64,000 bases of DNA from Sipunculus nudus (lineage: Eukaryota > Annelida > Sipuncula > Golfingiida > Sipunculidae). The DNA lies in assembly GCA_026874595.1 (NCBI GenBank), contig CM049307.1:9387579-9451578 (forward strand), given 5' to 3'. Each line of letters opens with the position of its first letter. Positions within the stretch are counted from its first letter, which is position 1. Below the pieces are notes generated by a model, which made no database searches, was not told where the DNA came from, and saw nothing but the letters and a program-made list of their open reading frames with translations. Positions 21,947 through 33,181 of this stretch are shown here, one piece after another. The position numbers and the translations under genes were made by a program.

Positions 21947-22138
21947 TTGGCCCTGTTTCAGAAACGGTCTCACCAGACCAACGCTTGCGGGAGTCGCATG
22001 TTTAAAAACAGGAACTGGATGCACAATGCGGTACTACGTCGTCATTGGCCTGATGTCAATTGTTTGTTCTGTGCGGACCCTGGTGTTCGAACCCAGAAAG
22101 TCTACACGAGAGAGATCTGGAACGCCTGCAGTGTATAA
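21947..22138 (+). other. Unrecognised 63-residue ORF
   Basis: The segment is more GC-rich than its surroundings and reads without low complexity (for example RRHWPDVNCLFCADPGVRT). A 'ccctgtttcag' acceptor-like sequence lies just inside its start, so it could be an exon or a transposon fragment. I recognise no family. Confidence 0.2.
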
Positions 22139-22441
22139 CCGCTGTGTGAGAAGTGTGTAATATCATGCAGGAAATATATATGATATACCTGATATACAGT
22201 ATATGACACAAACAAAGCGGATCGGGATGATGTGATATTTACTTTTTAATTTCAAGTCGTTTGAAAAAATGAACATAATTATATAAGACAATCATTGAAA
22301 CAAAAACAATTCAAATGTAGATTGTACATTTGATTGTTGCCAGACAGTCATAGTTTTCAGACAGATATAATTTTGATTAAAAATATCAATACTATCTCAC
22401 GCATTAGTGGTGTGACAAATCCCCCATCACAATGGCAGCTG

Positions 22442-22442
<1 letters not shown>

Positions 22443-22511
<69 letters not shown>
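22443..22511. repeat. (TA)n microsatellite at the duplication breakpoint
   Basis: About 34 uninterrupted TA units. Homology to the TRPM gene begins immediately after it, inside exon 9. The tract therefore marks the 5' edge of the duplicated segment. Confidence 0.9.
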
Positions 22512-22512
<1 letters not shown>

Positions 22513-22513
<1 letters not shown>

Positions 22514-22569
22514 AGGGGAACGAATAGAGTGGCTTCCCATCGTCTGGCTGAAGTAATATCTTTATCAAG
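22513..22569 (+). pseudogene. Pseudo-exon 9 (3' part)
   Basis: It matches the end of TRPM exon 9 (gagtggcttcccatcgtctg) and then has a deletion before the donor (gtatat). It starts directly after the (TA)n tract, so the exon start and the upstream acceptor-derived minisatellite are missing. Confidence 0.85.
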
Positions 22570-22795
22570 GTATATAAACCCATTTTCCATTTGATTACCG
22601 CTTTAATTGTGTATTTGACCTCATTCAGTAAAAGTCCATGTAAATAATTAATAATGATACGCATTTAAATATCGTTTTATGAAGCTTTCATTGTAAAGGG
22701 TAAAAAATAACTCTATAACTCTGATTACATCTATTTATCTGGTTTCTCTTGTTCCGTAACTGTCACAATTAAAATAGTATAATTATCTAACCGCA

Positions 22796-23124
22796 TATAT
22801 ACAACCTATATAGAAACATTTTAACAAACAACACAAGCCGTGTTACCAGCCGCTGACGGAAATGTGTGGTCACCCAATTGCACAGAATATATTTCAATCT
22901 TCATTTTATACTTGTGGAGTACTGACATTTGGAATAAATGGGACATTCCATTCAACGTAGCAGTGATCGTGTGCATAATTTTCCGTTTTATGCTAGATAC
23001 AGAGGAGTTTTATGCTGTTAGTATACTCTATTGCATAAATTTATTGTGCTACTGCATGAGCATTCTGAGATTTGCACACATATCCGAACATATTGGGGCA
23101 TGATACGTAAAATATACAAGATGG
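22796..23124 (+). pseudogene. Pseudo-exon 10
   Basis: About 85% similar by eye to exon 10, with a long open piece at 22840-23103 containing WNKWDIPFNVAVIVCIIFRF. The acceptor AG is lost, a six-residue block before FILYLW is missing, and a base loss near 23103 puts a stop in frame. Confidence 0.92.
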
Positions 23125-23457
23125 TGTATTGCATATTGTGCAGTTTTACATATTACCAATAAACACGGCCCACTTGCAATGAAAAAAGAACTGAATGATG
23201 TTCAAAGTTCAGCAGCTTTTTTTTATTCATTTCTTTAATACAAGTAAATACATGTACAAATATTCCTTACTGTATTTCTTACTATTCAAAGTTTTCTCTA
23301 GTTTACCGATTTATACACAAATGTGAAGTTTATAGATATGATAACTGTCCTACTGAATTTATACATGTAGCATTATATGTAGCTAATTTGCACATATAAC
23401 ATGTATTTTGTACCTAAGGAACACGGTCGTTACGATGGTCCTCTAAATATTTATCAG

Positions 23458-23633
23458 GTGAAGGACATGCCCGTTTCGTTTCTTCCTGAGTGTGGCAGTC
23501 ATCAGTTTCGGAGTAGTTTTCCAAGCTCTGCTGAACACGTACAGTGAATTATCAATAACGTGGCTGGGGGATATTTTAAAGTGCCCCTTCTGGCAGCTGT
23601 ACGGGGAAATATTTTTGGATGAATACAGAAACG
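23458..23633 (+). pseudogene. Pseudo-exon 11
   Basis: The acceptor atttatcag is intact. A base is missing after 'gtgaaggacatg' and another follows shortly, giving a TGA within about 11 codons. The pore-helix DNA (ttctggcagctgtacgggga) is still recognisable. The donor GT is mutated. Confidence 0.92.
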
Positions 23634-23796
23634 ATGTGAGAAGTAAATATTAATTTTGACTTTATTATGCTGTATAAGTGGTTGAATTAAATGTAAATTA
23701 TAACATTTTCCTAGTTTTAGTCTTTTATCGCATATTTACAACCATAAACTCATCATTACTAGATATTCCATAACTGTACTCTCATTGTCATTTTAG

Positions 23797-23843
23797 CGTC
23801 CGGTACCACCGATATCCGCACCTGTACCAGAGACCGGTCCATT
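23797..23843 (+). pseudogene. Pseudo-exon 12, 5' fragment
   Basis: It matches exon 12 from cgtccggtaccaccga to gaccggtccatt, where the LTR element begins. Its continuation is at 37359, after the second LTR. Confidence 0.95.
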
Positions 23844-24311
23844 TGTAGCGATTATAACCTGGTCCAGGATGCACTGGTGACAAACTTACAAGTCTCTCAA
23901 TTGATGTAAAAGATTCTTTATTTTAACTATAAAGGAGAGGGTATGCCGAGCCCCTGTTTAGGGCTTGGCCCCCAGTTTGTAACTCACTCTACCCCTCGCT
24001 TCTCTCCCAGCATTATTCATACACCATTAGTAAACCAATCAGAGATCTATCTCCCTGACGTGTCACCACAGATGCAATTAAAGAAAGGTGTGCACAGGAG
24101 CTGAATGAAAGTGCAATTAGACTGAATAGAGTTGCCTTGTAATCAAGGCTAAGCAGTTACAGTCATTATGTAAATACCTGGCAACTCAGCTCTGACATTT
24201 GAATACACAAAGTCCCAATTAACTTAAACACATGCAACTTACATAATATATAATAATAATGAAATACAGAGAGTGAGAATTTTAGTAATAGACTGGCCCT
24301 GGCACATTACA
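23844..24311 (-). mobile_element. 3' LTR of the minus-strand LTR element
   Basis: This 468-base sequence is repeated directly at 36904-37358. On the minus strand it begins TGTAATGTGCC and ends CGCTACA, the usual TG...CA ends. An AATAAA poly(A) signal is present on the minus strand near 23930. It is bounded on the left by CATT (23840-23843), matching CATT at 37359-37362, a 4-base target-site duplication. The two LTRs differ by substitutions and several short indels, so the insertion is not very recent. Confidence 0.92.
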
Positions 24312-24323
24312 CACCTCCCCCAT
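24312..24323 (-). other. Polypurine tract of the LTR element
   Basis: On the minus strand this is ATGGGGGAGGTG, directly abutting the TGTAATG start of the 3' LTR. That is the expected site for plus-strand priming. Confidence 0.75.
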
Positions 24324-24844
24324 AAAAATTTTAATTTTTCAACAAAATTAAAATTTTCTACATAAAATAGTCATGAATACCAGTACAATCATTCCAACAT
24401 ATCTATCTGTGCACAGTGATTAAAAGGTGAATCTCGGACATTAAAAATAATGTTTACTGTAACAAATTTGTTTGCATTTTGAAAAAAATGACGTGGGGAC
24501 ATTTTAAGTCATTACTTGCGTATCTGACGTATGAAATGTACACATTCATATTGTATGATTCAAATATATAAGACAAGTAGCACATTAGGCATGAGTATTT
24601 CACATTTATGTGACCTCTTGCACTCATTAAGCGTCAATACATTCTATATACTCAATAATCTAATAACGTTTGCACATATCCACTTGCAACCTGTCATTTA
24701 AGCTCTAAATGACATCATAATACACCATTACACACTTACGGGTGTTTATACCTCTGTCTGTCCTATATATTCACACAAGAATACTTAAGACACCCAAATA
24801 TGATCCCATTGACCAAAATAAAACGAAAAAAAATGCCAAATGCC
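24324..24844 (-). other. LTR element internal region, left part
   Basis: AT-rich sequence between the polypurine tract and the nested minisatellite. No coding potential or internal repeat is seen. Confidence 0.5.
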
Positions 24845-25002
24845 ATACCAGACGCTCATTTCTGATCCGTCCTTATTAGGAAAACAAATGACAGTGTAAC
24901 TCTTCCCTTATTCTGTAATATATAACTGATCAGGGCCAGTTCACACTGACAAAACTTAGAAACACAATTGCCTAATACCATACTAGACGCTCATATCTGA
25001 TC
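24845..25002. repeat. Nested minisatellite, left part
   Basis: Units carry the core agacgctcatttctgatc followed by cgtcctt and about 80 further bases. One full unit and the start of a second lie here. The array resumes at 34561 with about three and a half more units. The second unit is cut at TCTGATC by the inverted-repeat element. Confidence 0.8.
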
Positions 25003-25010
25003 AGATTACG

Positions 25011-25129
25011 TGTCAGTTGGACGGGCGCCAGTTGGACGGGTCCCATTTAGACGGTCCCAGTTGGACGGGTCCCAGTTGGACGGGTCCCAGTTAGACTGGT
25101 CCCAGTTGGACGGGTCCCATTTAGACGCT
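25011..25129 (+). repeat. Left terminal array (about 15-base units)
   Basis: Seven to eight tandem units of the type agttggacgggtccc, alternating with variants catttagacg and ccagttagactgg. The inverted counterpart is at 34450-34555. Confidence 0.85.
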
Positions 25130-26046
25130 ATGTTATATTTTCTGTGACTTAATTACATACGTAAGTAGCCGTGGATTGAAGCTTTATGGGAAAGCCTAAC
25201 TAAAATAATAAAAGTTTATATATGTTGATAAAGCACAATATAGCTATGAAATTTTATGCAAGCCCTTATACCCGTGTACATGAATTATTGTTCAAAGAGC
25301 TATAGATTTTAACCGTTATATTTTTTTCTTCCCTGACGTTGCTTTCGTGAAAACTGAAATCATAATATCCTAATATTTTCTGTTTCGTCAGAGTTCCGAT
25401 GACGAATCAACATGCAATCAAATGTCAAATAAATTAGCGATATCTACTATAATAACCGACGTGCGGTCGACATGCCCTGCCAATTAATATAAATAGGCAA
25501 AATATAAGTTAGGTTTTCATATTTTATTCCGATATATCACATAATCTATCTGTTGCCATATTGTCAGTCTAATATTATACACATTTCCAAGAAACAAGGG
25601 TAGAAAGTCAGTTTGGAAACCCCTTACCACATCAGGGATATATGACAGGGAGACCTGCGGCTCTGACACGGACACCGCAGTTCAAAGGGAAGCGAGGTCG
25701 CTTTATAATTAACTTATTGTGTGAATAACGAGACTAATTAAGTTGCGTTTCACAATGAATATCATAGTATGGCATTTTATAAGTTCAGTAAAAACAGCCG
25801 ATTGCCCTTTGATAGGTGTTTTATTAATCAATAAGACACAACCCCACAAACAAGGTAAACAGAACAACAGTTATCTCTCGTGGTCCCTTCTATTATTTTA
25901 TCAAAATGAGCAGAGGAAAGGCTTTGTGCAATTAAATATACACATTTATGTTTGTCTGTGTTGTCGTATGTATTTTGGATAAAGTTTACATTTAAATACG
26001 CGGGTAATATACGTTCTTGGTAAATACATGAACACACACACACACA

Positions 26047-26047
<1 letters not shown>

Positions 26048-26087
<40 letters not shown>
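26048..26087. repeat. (GA)n microsatellite
   Basis: About 18 GA units follow a CA run at 26033-26045. The surrounding 25130-26900 holds no coding sequence that I recognise; it is the inner left part of the inverted-repeat element. Confidence 0.9.
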
Positions 26088-26089
<2 letters not shown>

Positions 26090-27069
26090 CAGATGTTATT
26101 TTCATAAAAAAACGAATGGTTTGAAAAATGAAATTATTGTTATATAATACACATTCGTTTTATTTCACAGGGAACTTTAATGTTTGGTGGTTCATGTTAA
26201 TCAATAGAATATTAATCAAAGACCACCGTGCTGTTATTATAACAGTTACAACATGGCTTAGACAACCGGTGCGGAACAAAACCTAATCACAGTAACTGGT
26301 TAATTAACCAGAAGATGCACTTATGTGGTTTAATTCCCTTTGAAACGTGGTTAAATGGGATGTACAGTTTTCTCATTCCAGTTAAGGTCTTTGAAGACAG
26401 TGATTTATACATAAATTTATTTAAGGAGTTAATAAATCTATGTGAAATCTATCTAATAATAATAATAATAGTTTATCAAGCCTTCAGAGGAAGAGTACAT
26501 GAACATAAAACACAATAAAAAATAAAGTAATAAGAACAGTAAAACCACAAATAAGACACCGTATTATACATAAAACCAATATATCAAAATGGTATCAGAA
26601 GCATATTTAAGATATATTTATTATAAGGGGCGTGACTGACCAATAACTGCCGGACGGTGTCTCACATTCCATCACTGACATCATATTTCAATTCCTTTTT
26701 TACCCTTTGCTTGTACCCCTTATCGAAAATATATTTGAGAAAACTTATACCATATTTCAAACACGTTTCTTTTCATCTTGCAATTTTTATTAATTTATAC
26801 ATATATTTTACCAGGATGGCCCATTCAGCATGTTCAGCTGTTTTTCGATGGGGTCCTGGAAATATCACAGAGAAATATACATCGACAAAGATATATACAT
26901 TACATACGCATATTAGAATAGTAATTGAAAATAAAATAAAATGTTTAAAACAACGATCTAAACATACACATATTTAAAACATATAGATTGCTACATATGA
27001 CACAAATGTAATCATATACAATTATAAAGGTCGAGTAACTTAAATTCTGAGTTTAAAACATCGAAATCG

Positions 27070-27354
27070 TCATAAAGAGGATTTATATAGTTGTTTAAAA
27101 CGCTTAACATCAGTTACGTGTCTTAAATTATTGGGAAGTTGATTCCAGTAATGCGGGCCTGAGTAAAGAAAGCTTGATTTAAATCTATCAGTTCTCGGTT
27201 TTATGATGGCAAGATTGCCACTGGTCGTGTGCCGTGTATTGTATGGGTTACGTGCATATTTGAGACCATGTCTAAAAGAAGGAGGTGCATCACCAAATAA
27301 ACACTTAAAAACTAAAAGATTTACAAAATAGCGATATCTCTGTTCCACGGTCAT
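27070..27354 (-). pseudogene. LINE B C-terminal domain
   Basis: A 94-residue open piece carrying the conserved C-terminal pattern of CR1/Jockey-type LINE polymerases: YNTRH..., RT..FKSSF.Y.G...WN.LP, then ..FK..YKSSL at the stop. Confidence 0.85.
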
Positions 27355-27595
27355 CCAACCTAACTGAATTATTAATGATGCTGGAGAAGTATTTATATCG
27401 AAGTTTTTTGTAACAATACGGGCAGCTTTATTTTGGAGTCTCTGGATTTTTGACCTGTACGTTTTCGAGCATCCACCCCAAACAGAAATACAGTAATCAA
27501 TATGGCTTTGAATAAGAGAATTATATAAAAGTTTTAGAGTTGGTGTTTGAAGAAACTTGCTAAGTCGGTAAAGGACATGTAATTTTGTGATAATT

Positions 27596-27898
27596 TTATC
27601 GTAAATATAATCTACATGATCCTTCCATTTTAAGCGGGAGTAGACCTAAACCTAAAAGTTTCGTGTTATTTTCGGGAATAAATGTAACATTATTAATGTT
27701 AATGTTTTTGGTAAAATTAGAATTATGGCTAAATATCACAATACGCGATTTAACAGAGTTGATACATAAATGATTTACTCTGAACCATTTTAGGGCTATG
27801 TCAATCTTGCTTTGTAAATGGCTGATTGCATTATCGGCGGAATCAGCACAGGTAAGCAGTATGATATCGTCAGCATAAAGTATACATTTGTTATTCAT
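27596..27898 (-). pseudogene. LINE B RT catalytic box piece
   Basis: An open piece containing LYADDIILL, then a helix 'SKIDIALKWF..NHLCIN..KS' and LLGLGL. It represents palm motif C and the thumb start. The frame is lost near 27610. Confidence 0.85.
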
Positions 27899-27913
27899 AT
27901 ATAGCTCGGGAAA

Positions 27914-28636
27914 TCATTCATATAAATAAGAAACAGTATAGGCCCTAGTACTGTGCCTTTGGGAGTACCGATGTTTACGGTAGAAGTTTTCGAAATTGAA
28001 CCAAAGGAGGAAACGAACTGGCGCCTGTCGGATAAATAAGAATTGAACCACGCGAGCTCTACATTTTCTATTCATTTTCATTTCACCCTTCCTTATGTCC
28101 ATAAAGCACGCAGCTGTAATGTTATTATTATCAAGGTTAGTAAGACATTCATCGACTAGCGTATGTAAGGCTAAATGAGTTGATCGATTTGGTAGGTATG
28201 CGAACTGTTTATCAGTAAACATTTGATTTTTATTAAGGTGTGCGACAACATGGCATTTTACAAAATGTTCTAAAATTTTTGGGACATGTCCAGTGACGGA
28301 TATAGGACGATAATTGGTAGGGACACACTTGGTACCAAAACCCTTGTAAATTGGAGTGATACGCGCAGTTTTCCAGTCCTGAGGAACAATGCCAGTTGAA
28401 AGAGAAAGATTAAACAGATGAGCCAAGCATGGAGAAATTACAGATGAAGCTATTTTAAGAAAGAATCCAGACATCCCTAACACATCATCCTTTAATGTTG
28501 CATCTAATTCCATTAAACGAGAATGGACAAAACGCGTAGAAACACGAGGAAAATAGAACGGTTTTGCAGAAGAATTGATAATAAACGAATTTGTTTCAAT
28601 TTTCCCTTGGAAATCTTCGTTCATAAGTTTTCCCAC
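27914..28636 (-). pseudogene. LINE B RT N-terminal piece
   Basis: A 240-residue open piece. Residues from about 60 to 180 show the RT fingers/palm motifs (WKTARITPIYKG, NYRPIS, HLNKNQMFTDKQFAY, FMDIRKG). After about residue 185 the frame is wrong; the true continuation lies in another frame up to LGPILFLIYMN. Confidence 0.88.
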
Positions 28637-28846
28637 AGAACTAAAGAAATCGTTGAATTTATCACAGTCGATATCAGTATTTGTTTTTTGCGTGTTCTTA
28701 TTTGAAGGGATTACGTGCTCAAGTCAATGAGATCCGAATGACCACTCAGTTTGCCACAAGCATGCATATTCATTAAATATGTATAAAAAGGCCTTGCGCG
28801 AGAGTTATTACTAAAGATGGCGCATGTTAAATCAAGACCATTCAAT

Positions 28847-29449
28847 TCAACTGTTGTTTTGTATCCTACATACATTCAGTGCTTTCAAAATGGGAGACCT
28901 TTTGCAATATTTATGTAAACCAATACCAATCTTTAGTAGTTGTGACTGTAACATTTCCATTTTTGTTAAAGATTGTTTACTGATATATATGACACTGGTG
29001 CCATATGTCAGCACAGGCCTAATAGCTGGTTTCCACACATATGATAAAGAATCAACATCGCTTATAAAGTTTAAGAAACCAGCTCCTTGAAGAGAATAAA
29101 ATGCCCTCCTGCATGCATTTATGCGGTCATCAATATGCTCCTTAGGATTAGAATTTGACAAAGTAACACCAAGATATTTCACACTTTTGCATTCAGTCAG
29201 CTTAACACCATCAAATCGCCATTCAGGGCGAGGTTCTAGTGTACACTGCCCAAAAACGACACACTCGGTTTTCTGTGGATTAAACCTAAGACCATGTTGT
29301 GTTATATACGCATCAGCTAAATCAATCATCTTTTGTAAACCAGAGGCAGTCAAACTTGCTAACATGAGATCGTTAGCATAACAGAATACATTGTAAGATA
29401 CATTATTCATCTTTATTCCACCTGTAAAATTCGATAATGCGTTGATCAA
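28847..29449 (-). pseudogene. LINE A reverse transcriptase, catalytic and thumb part
   Basis: A 200-residue open piece. It contains FCYANDLMLASLTASGLQKM, the palm C box with the first catalytic Asp replaced by Asn. HGLRFNPQKTECVVFG and CKSVKYLGVTLS follow, the usual K-YLG(V/I) thumb motif, then a helical region. The Asn change alone should abolish polymerase activity. The ORF2 frame appears to go on toward 28720 after a frameshift. Confidence 0.9.
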
Positions 29450-29829
29450 GTCTTGATAGAAAAAATTAAAGAGAAAAGGGGAGTTAGTCCTCCCTGACGT
29501 GTGCCCTTGGTAATTTTTATTGCCTCACTTAGCTGTGAACCCCATTTAATTTGAACTGTTATTGATTTATACCAGTTCACAATCAGTACCCAGCAGTGAT
29601 CAGGTATAACATTCTTAGTTTTCTTTAACAAAATAGCATGTGGTACAGCATCAAAGGCACCCTCTGCATCTAATGAACATGTATAGACGGGAGAACCACG
29701 CTTGGAACAATACGTTATGACATCATTAGTTAGCGAAGAGGCCATATTCGTACCTCTCCCTGCAACGAATCCGAATTGCAAATCACTAAATTCATGGAGA
29801 TCAGATATATCCAGTATATATAATTCCAT
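29446..29829 (-). pseudogene. LINE A reverse transcriptase, fingers/palm part
   Basis: An open piece with FGFVAGRGTNMA (the usual Q.GF..GR.T), CSLDAEGAFDAVPH (palm motif A with its Asp) and KGTRQGGLTPLFSLIF (motif B, normally RQGG.(T)SP.LF). It overlaps the next piece by four bases in a different frame, so a frameshift lies near 29448. Confidence 0.9.
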
Positions 29830-29987
29830 AATTTTTTATATCGTACATGAGATTGTAATAGGTCGATAATTTCTTGGTATAGTAGGATCTAGAGTTGTTT
29901 TTTTAAGTAAAGGTACCAATAACCCTTGATAAAAAACAACCTGGCACAACGCCATATCTGATACACAGAGTAAACATTGTACTAAGA

Positions 29988-30365
29988 TTAATTAATAATC
30001 CTAGATTGAATAGCATGCTTAAAATGTTCAGATACAATACCATCCATACCATAGTATCTAGATTTAAGTTTTTTAATGTAACTGATAATCATAGATTCAG
30101 TTATAACTTTTTCAGTACAAATGAAAGAAGTAAGATGGTCATATTTTGCTTTAACGTCAGTGTGAGCATTCAAGATTACAGGATTATAAACATCAGAATC
30201 GGCGAACTTTTCAGTATAATGCTCCGTCGATTTAGATATATCAATGTTATCATACGAGGCTTGTTCCATTTTTGTCCGCCTTATCAAATTCCAAAATTTC
30301 TTCATATTTCTACTCGTATACAGATTATTTAACTTCATCGATAATTTGTTCATATGATTATTCAT
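29988..30365 (-). pseudogene. LINE A ORF2 linker between endonuclease and RT
   Basis: A 125-residue piece containing FWNLIRRTK and YYGMDGIVSEHFKHA, the 'F(W)..(I).....' and '.D.(I)..E..K.A' patterns found just before the RT domain in AP-type LINEs. It ends in a stop at 29988. Confidence 0.8.
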
Positions 30366-30563
30366 AGCTTGGTTACAGGCTGAACGATACTTTTTCTTAG
30401 CTGCTTTATAACATGCATATACATGGCCCTCGCGTGGCCTACCGCATGATTTCCATATACCATACTAGAAGCGTTGTTTATCACGTGTAATCAAGCAGTC
30501 AGGATTCCACCAGCTATTTGACTTAAACCGACCCTTGTACCTAGAATGTTTATCATTTATTAC

Positions 30564-31558
30564 CTAAGTACAGGCATCATGCATCGTCTTATTCATGTCA
30601 TCATACATTGTATTAACCACAGAATAAGCCTCATCTCTAGATTTCACGTTATTCAGGTTTACTGCGGGTAATAGGCTAGCAGTTTCCTTAATATAACGGT
30701 GATAAGAATCACATACATTAGTATTCGACCAATTTAGTCCGGGGTATTGCAGAATATGATTGTACACATTACATTTCTTAGTAGCAGATACAAGCAGTGA
30801 AACAGTCGTGTTCAGAGGAAGGTGATCACTAACATTGGTTGGCATATTCGACAATATTGAGCAATTACTAATTAGATCGTCAAAGAAACTAGAATAAAAC
30901 ACGTGGTCAACATATGATCGATGTCTCCCGTTTAGATATGTGTAAGATACATCTTGATTGAAACAGAAGTTGCAACTTTGAAATCATTATTGCATAAAAA
31001 ATCATACAACATAAAACTATGTATGTTAAATGGATGAGACCTGTACCAATATCTTGACAATTCAGCCTGGCGTGGCATGTTAGCGTTCATATCACCAACT
31101 ATCATTATGGGTGAGGGCTCCATGCCATCAATGGCGGACTGTAAGATGTCAAGAGTTTCATTGTACAGCTCAATCTGGTCAGTGCAGCCATTATAATAAG
31201 GCATATAAACACCAAATACAGTTAATATAGTTTTGTTCCCAGACACAATCGGTACTCCTGTGACTCTATCAGAATTAACTATAATAGGTTTATACACAAT
31301 GTGTTCACGTTTCTTGGCAATGAACCCGATACCTCTGTATGGACGTCCAATCAAAGGTCTTTCTACATCAATACTTGATTTCATATGTGTCCAAAGATGC
31401 TCAATGCAATAGGTTTGTTTATATGATGCTAGTTCATGTGGACTGAGCCAGTGTTCGCACAGAAACAGCAAGTCACACGTTCCTTTAAGTAGACTCTCTA
31501 TAAGTCCATAAGAGGATTTCATGTTTTGGCAGTTAAACGAACATATTAAAATTAACAT
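30564..31558 (-). pseudogene. LINE A endonuclease (AP-type), frameshifted
   Basis: Two open pieces (31558-30932 and 30902-30564) together cover an exonuclease-endonuclease-phosphatase domain. The visible motifs in order are CSFNCQNMKSSYG, LLFLCEHWL (metal-binding Glu), VFGVYMPYYN, IMIVGDMNANMP (GD.N) and NVSDHLPL (S-D-H). The domain nicks target DNA to prime reverse transcription. A frameshift lies between 30932 and 30902; a conserved Y.D segment is inside the break. Confidence 0.9.
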
Positions 31559-31628
31559 TGTTATAATTAATTTCTTGTGACATGAATTATTTATGAGTTC
31601 TACACATCAGTACAAAGAATCCCACAAA

Positions 31629-33181
31629 TCAGTAGTTGCTATAATAAAATGGTGTGCGTGATGACTGTTGCCCCCTGCGAGAAGCCTCATTGTTCCATAT
31701 GTAGCCACTGGGCCTATCCCTATATTGTATAGGATATGGGACGCTATCAATTTGGCGAAGGCGATGCTCATCGCGATAAGAAGGTCTTCGTTGTTGATGA
31801 TGAGGATTTTCATTAACCCGAGATATCTCGCGCGTGCGCTGGTGATGACGTTCTTCACCGTGGTTCACTTGCTGTCCACGTTGATACGGTGATGGTTGCC
31901 GAATATAACTGGACTGGCGTGACATTCGCGATCGGTGGTCATGCGGTTGGTAGTCACGTCCTCTAGGAGGTCGCCACTGGGTTGCCCGAGGCCTCGGAGT
32001 GTTTGACGCCCTAGTTTCTGTGTCACGCTCACCCAAACTATGCAGGGGTCGTGTTCCCGCTCTTTCCCCATATGGTCTTTCAGGAAGACGATATTCTTCA
32101 CCTCCGTTGACCTCTGTGAGTGATGTTGCTGTACCTGCGTTATCATCTTGATCTGCATTCGTACTGCCGTTTCCGTCTCTGGTTGCTCAGACCCAGTTGA
32201 AACAGGAGATATTGCTAACGGCTGCGATAGAGCAGGCTGGACTGTGACCTGTGCATCCTCTGTGTTATCATGCGTATCATCAGCAGGTATCACATCATCA
32301 CAAGATTGTAACACTGAGGGACCTTGTGCAACAGAACAAAGACGTAGTTCAAGAAGAGCAATTTTATCCTTTAGTGTTGATACCTCTTCTGTAAGATTAG
32401 CCACTACAGTGCTGAGACCAGTAACTGTGTCTCTCAATACTATGCACGTTTCTATTAAGTCCGTAGACTCGATAAACTGTGTGGATTCATCTACTGCATT
32501 ATCAAGACTGCTTTGTGAGCTACTTGTTTTTAGGACCTTGGACAAACGTTTATTATTCAGCTTATTAACAACAGAACAACCAATGATATAGATGTCTTCC
32601 GATATGGTATGAAGTTTCAGTCTGTTATACATCACTGAGCTGGTGTGTATGGGTAGAGTCTCATACAGTTTCTCGAACAGACGAAGCCTAAGCTTCATAA
32701 GTTTGTCTTTCTTGGACTGATCTCCTGTCCCAGCTGCCCGTAAAAAGTCAGTTATTTCGCCCTTGTCAAATTCGTAGATTTGAGCGAGATTTTCACAGTA
32801 CACATGAATAAATGTATCAGGGTCGGTTATTGCTGTCAACCTTTCAAAAACTGATACTTGAGATGTGCTGACATTCCCCCCTGATATATTTGCAGAGGTA
32901 TCACTCCGTTGCATGTACACAGTAAGTGGAATAGTTCTGCCGTTCTGATGTATCAGGATGGACTCTGAGCTAGGGACGAGATCAGGTCTTTACAGTAAAA
33001 ACTGTTCACATTCTTCAATAGTGTCAAACCCTGAACAAGTGCCCCCACTGAACTTATCCACCTGTTCATTACAGAGCGACCAATCGGAGAAAATACCAGT
33101 CTTCCTCCCAACTGCTACTGCGTAGTATGCTTTCCTAAATCGACCGCTTCCAGAATCACCCATTTTGCTATATTTTACCAT
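31629..33181 (-). pseudogene. LINE A ORF1 with N-terminal RNase H1-like hybrid-binding domain
   Basis: The first 60 residues contain YYAVAVGRKTGIFSDWSLCN, followed by QVDKFSGG and GFDTIEECEQFL. This is the RNase H1 hybrid-binding (viroplasmin-like) fold, which binds RNA/DNA duplexes. A TAA at 32990-32992 interrupts the frame, but the same frame continues open on the other side down to 31865. A helical region with Leu/Glu heptads (about 32400) follows, and then a frameshift near 32040. The remaining frame (32036-31629) is a basic Arg/Gln/His-rich tail with no zinc knuckles. The usual RRM is not evident. Nucleic-acid binding by the ORF1 protein is inferred. Confidence 0.75.

Larger units (their letters stand above)
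26950..28700 (-). pseudogene. LINE B: 5'-truncated, broken LINE inserted in LINE A
   Basis: The minus strand gives the linker upstream of the RT, then RT fingers (TARITPIYKG, then NYRPISVTGHVPKILEHF), AACFMDIRKG (where the family has a D-xx-KAFD motif), GTPKGTVLGPILFLIYMN, the intact catalytic box LYADDIILL, and a C-terminal domain (NTRHTTSGNL, then FLYSGPHYWNQLP). Breaks: a deletion after the first catalytic aspartate region, at least one frameshift between 28080 and 27900, and a stop just before the YADD piece. No endonuclease is present. The 5' end abuts LINE A sequence near 28700. Jockey/CR1-like. Confidence 0.88.

Noticed and set aside
22334-22664. Overlapping ORFs rich in IYIYIY
   Set aside because: They are translations of the (TA)n microsatellite; the same applies to ORFs at 2215-2801, 44731-45004 and 54348-54709.
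32148-32591. 147-codon + strand ORF
   Set aside because: It is a shadow of LINE A ORF1 on the opposite strand.
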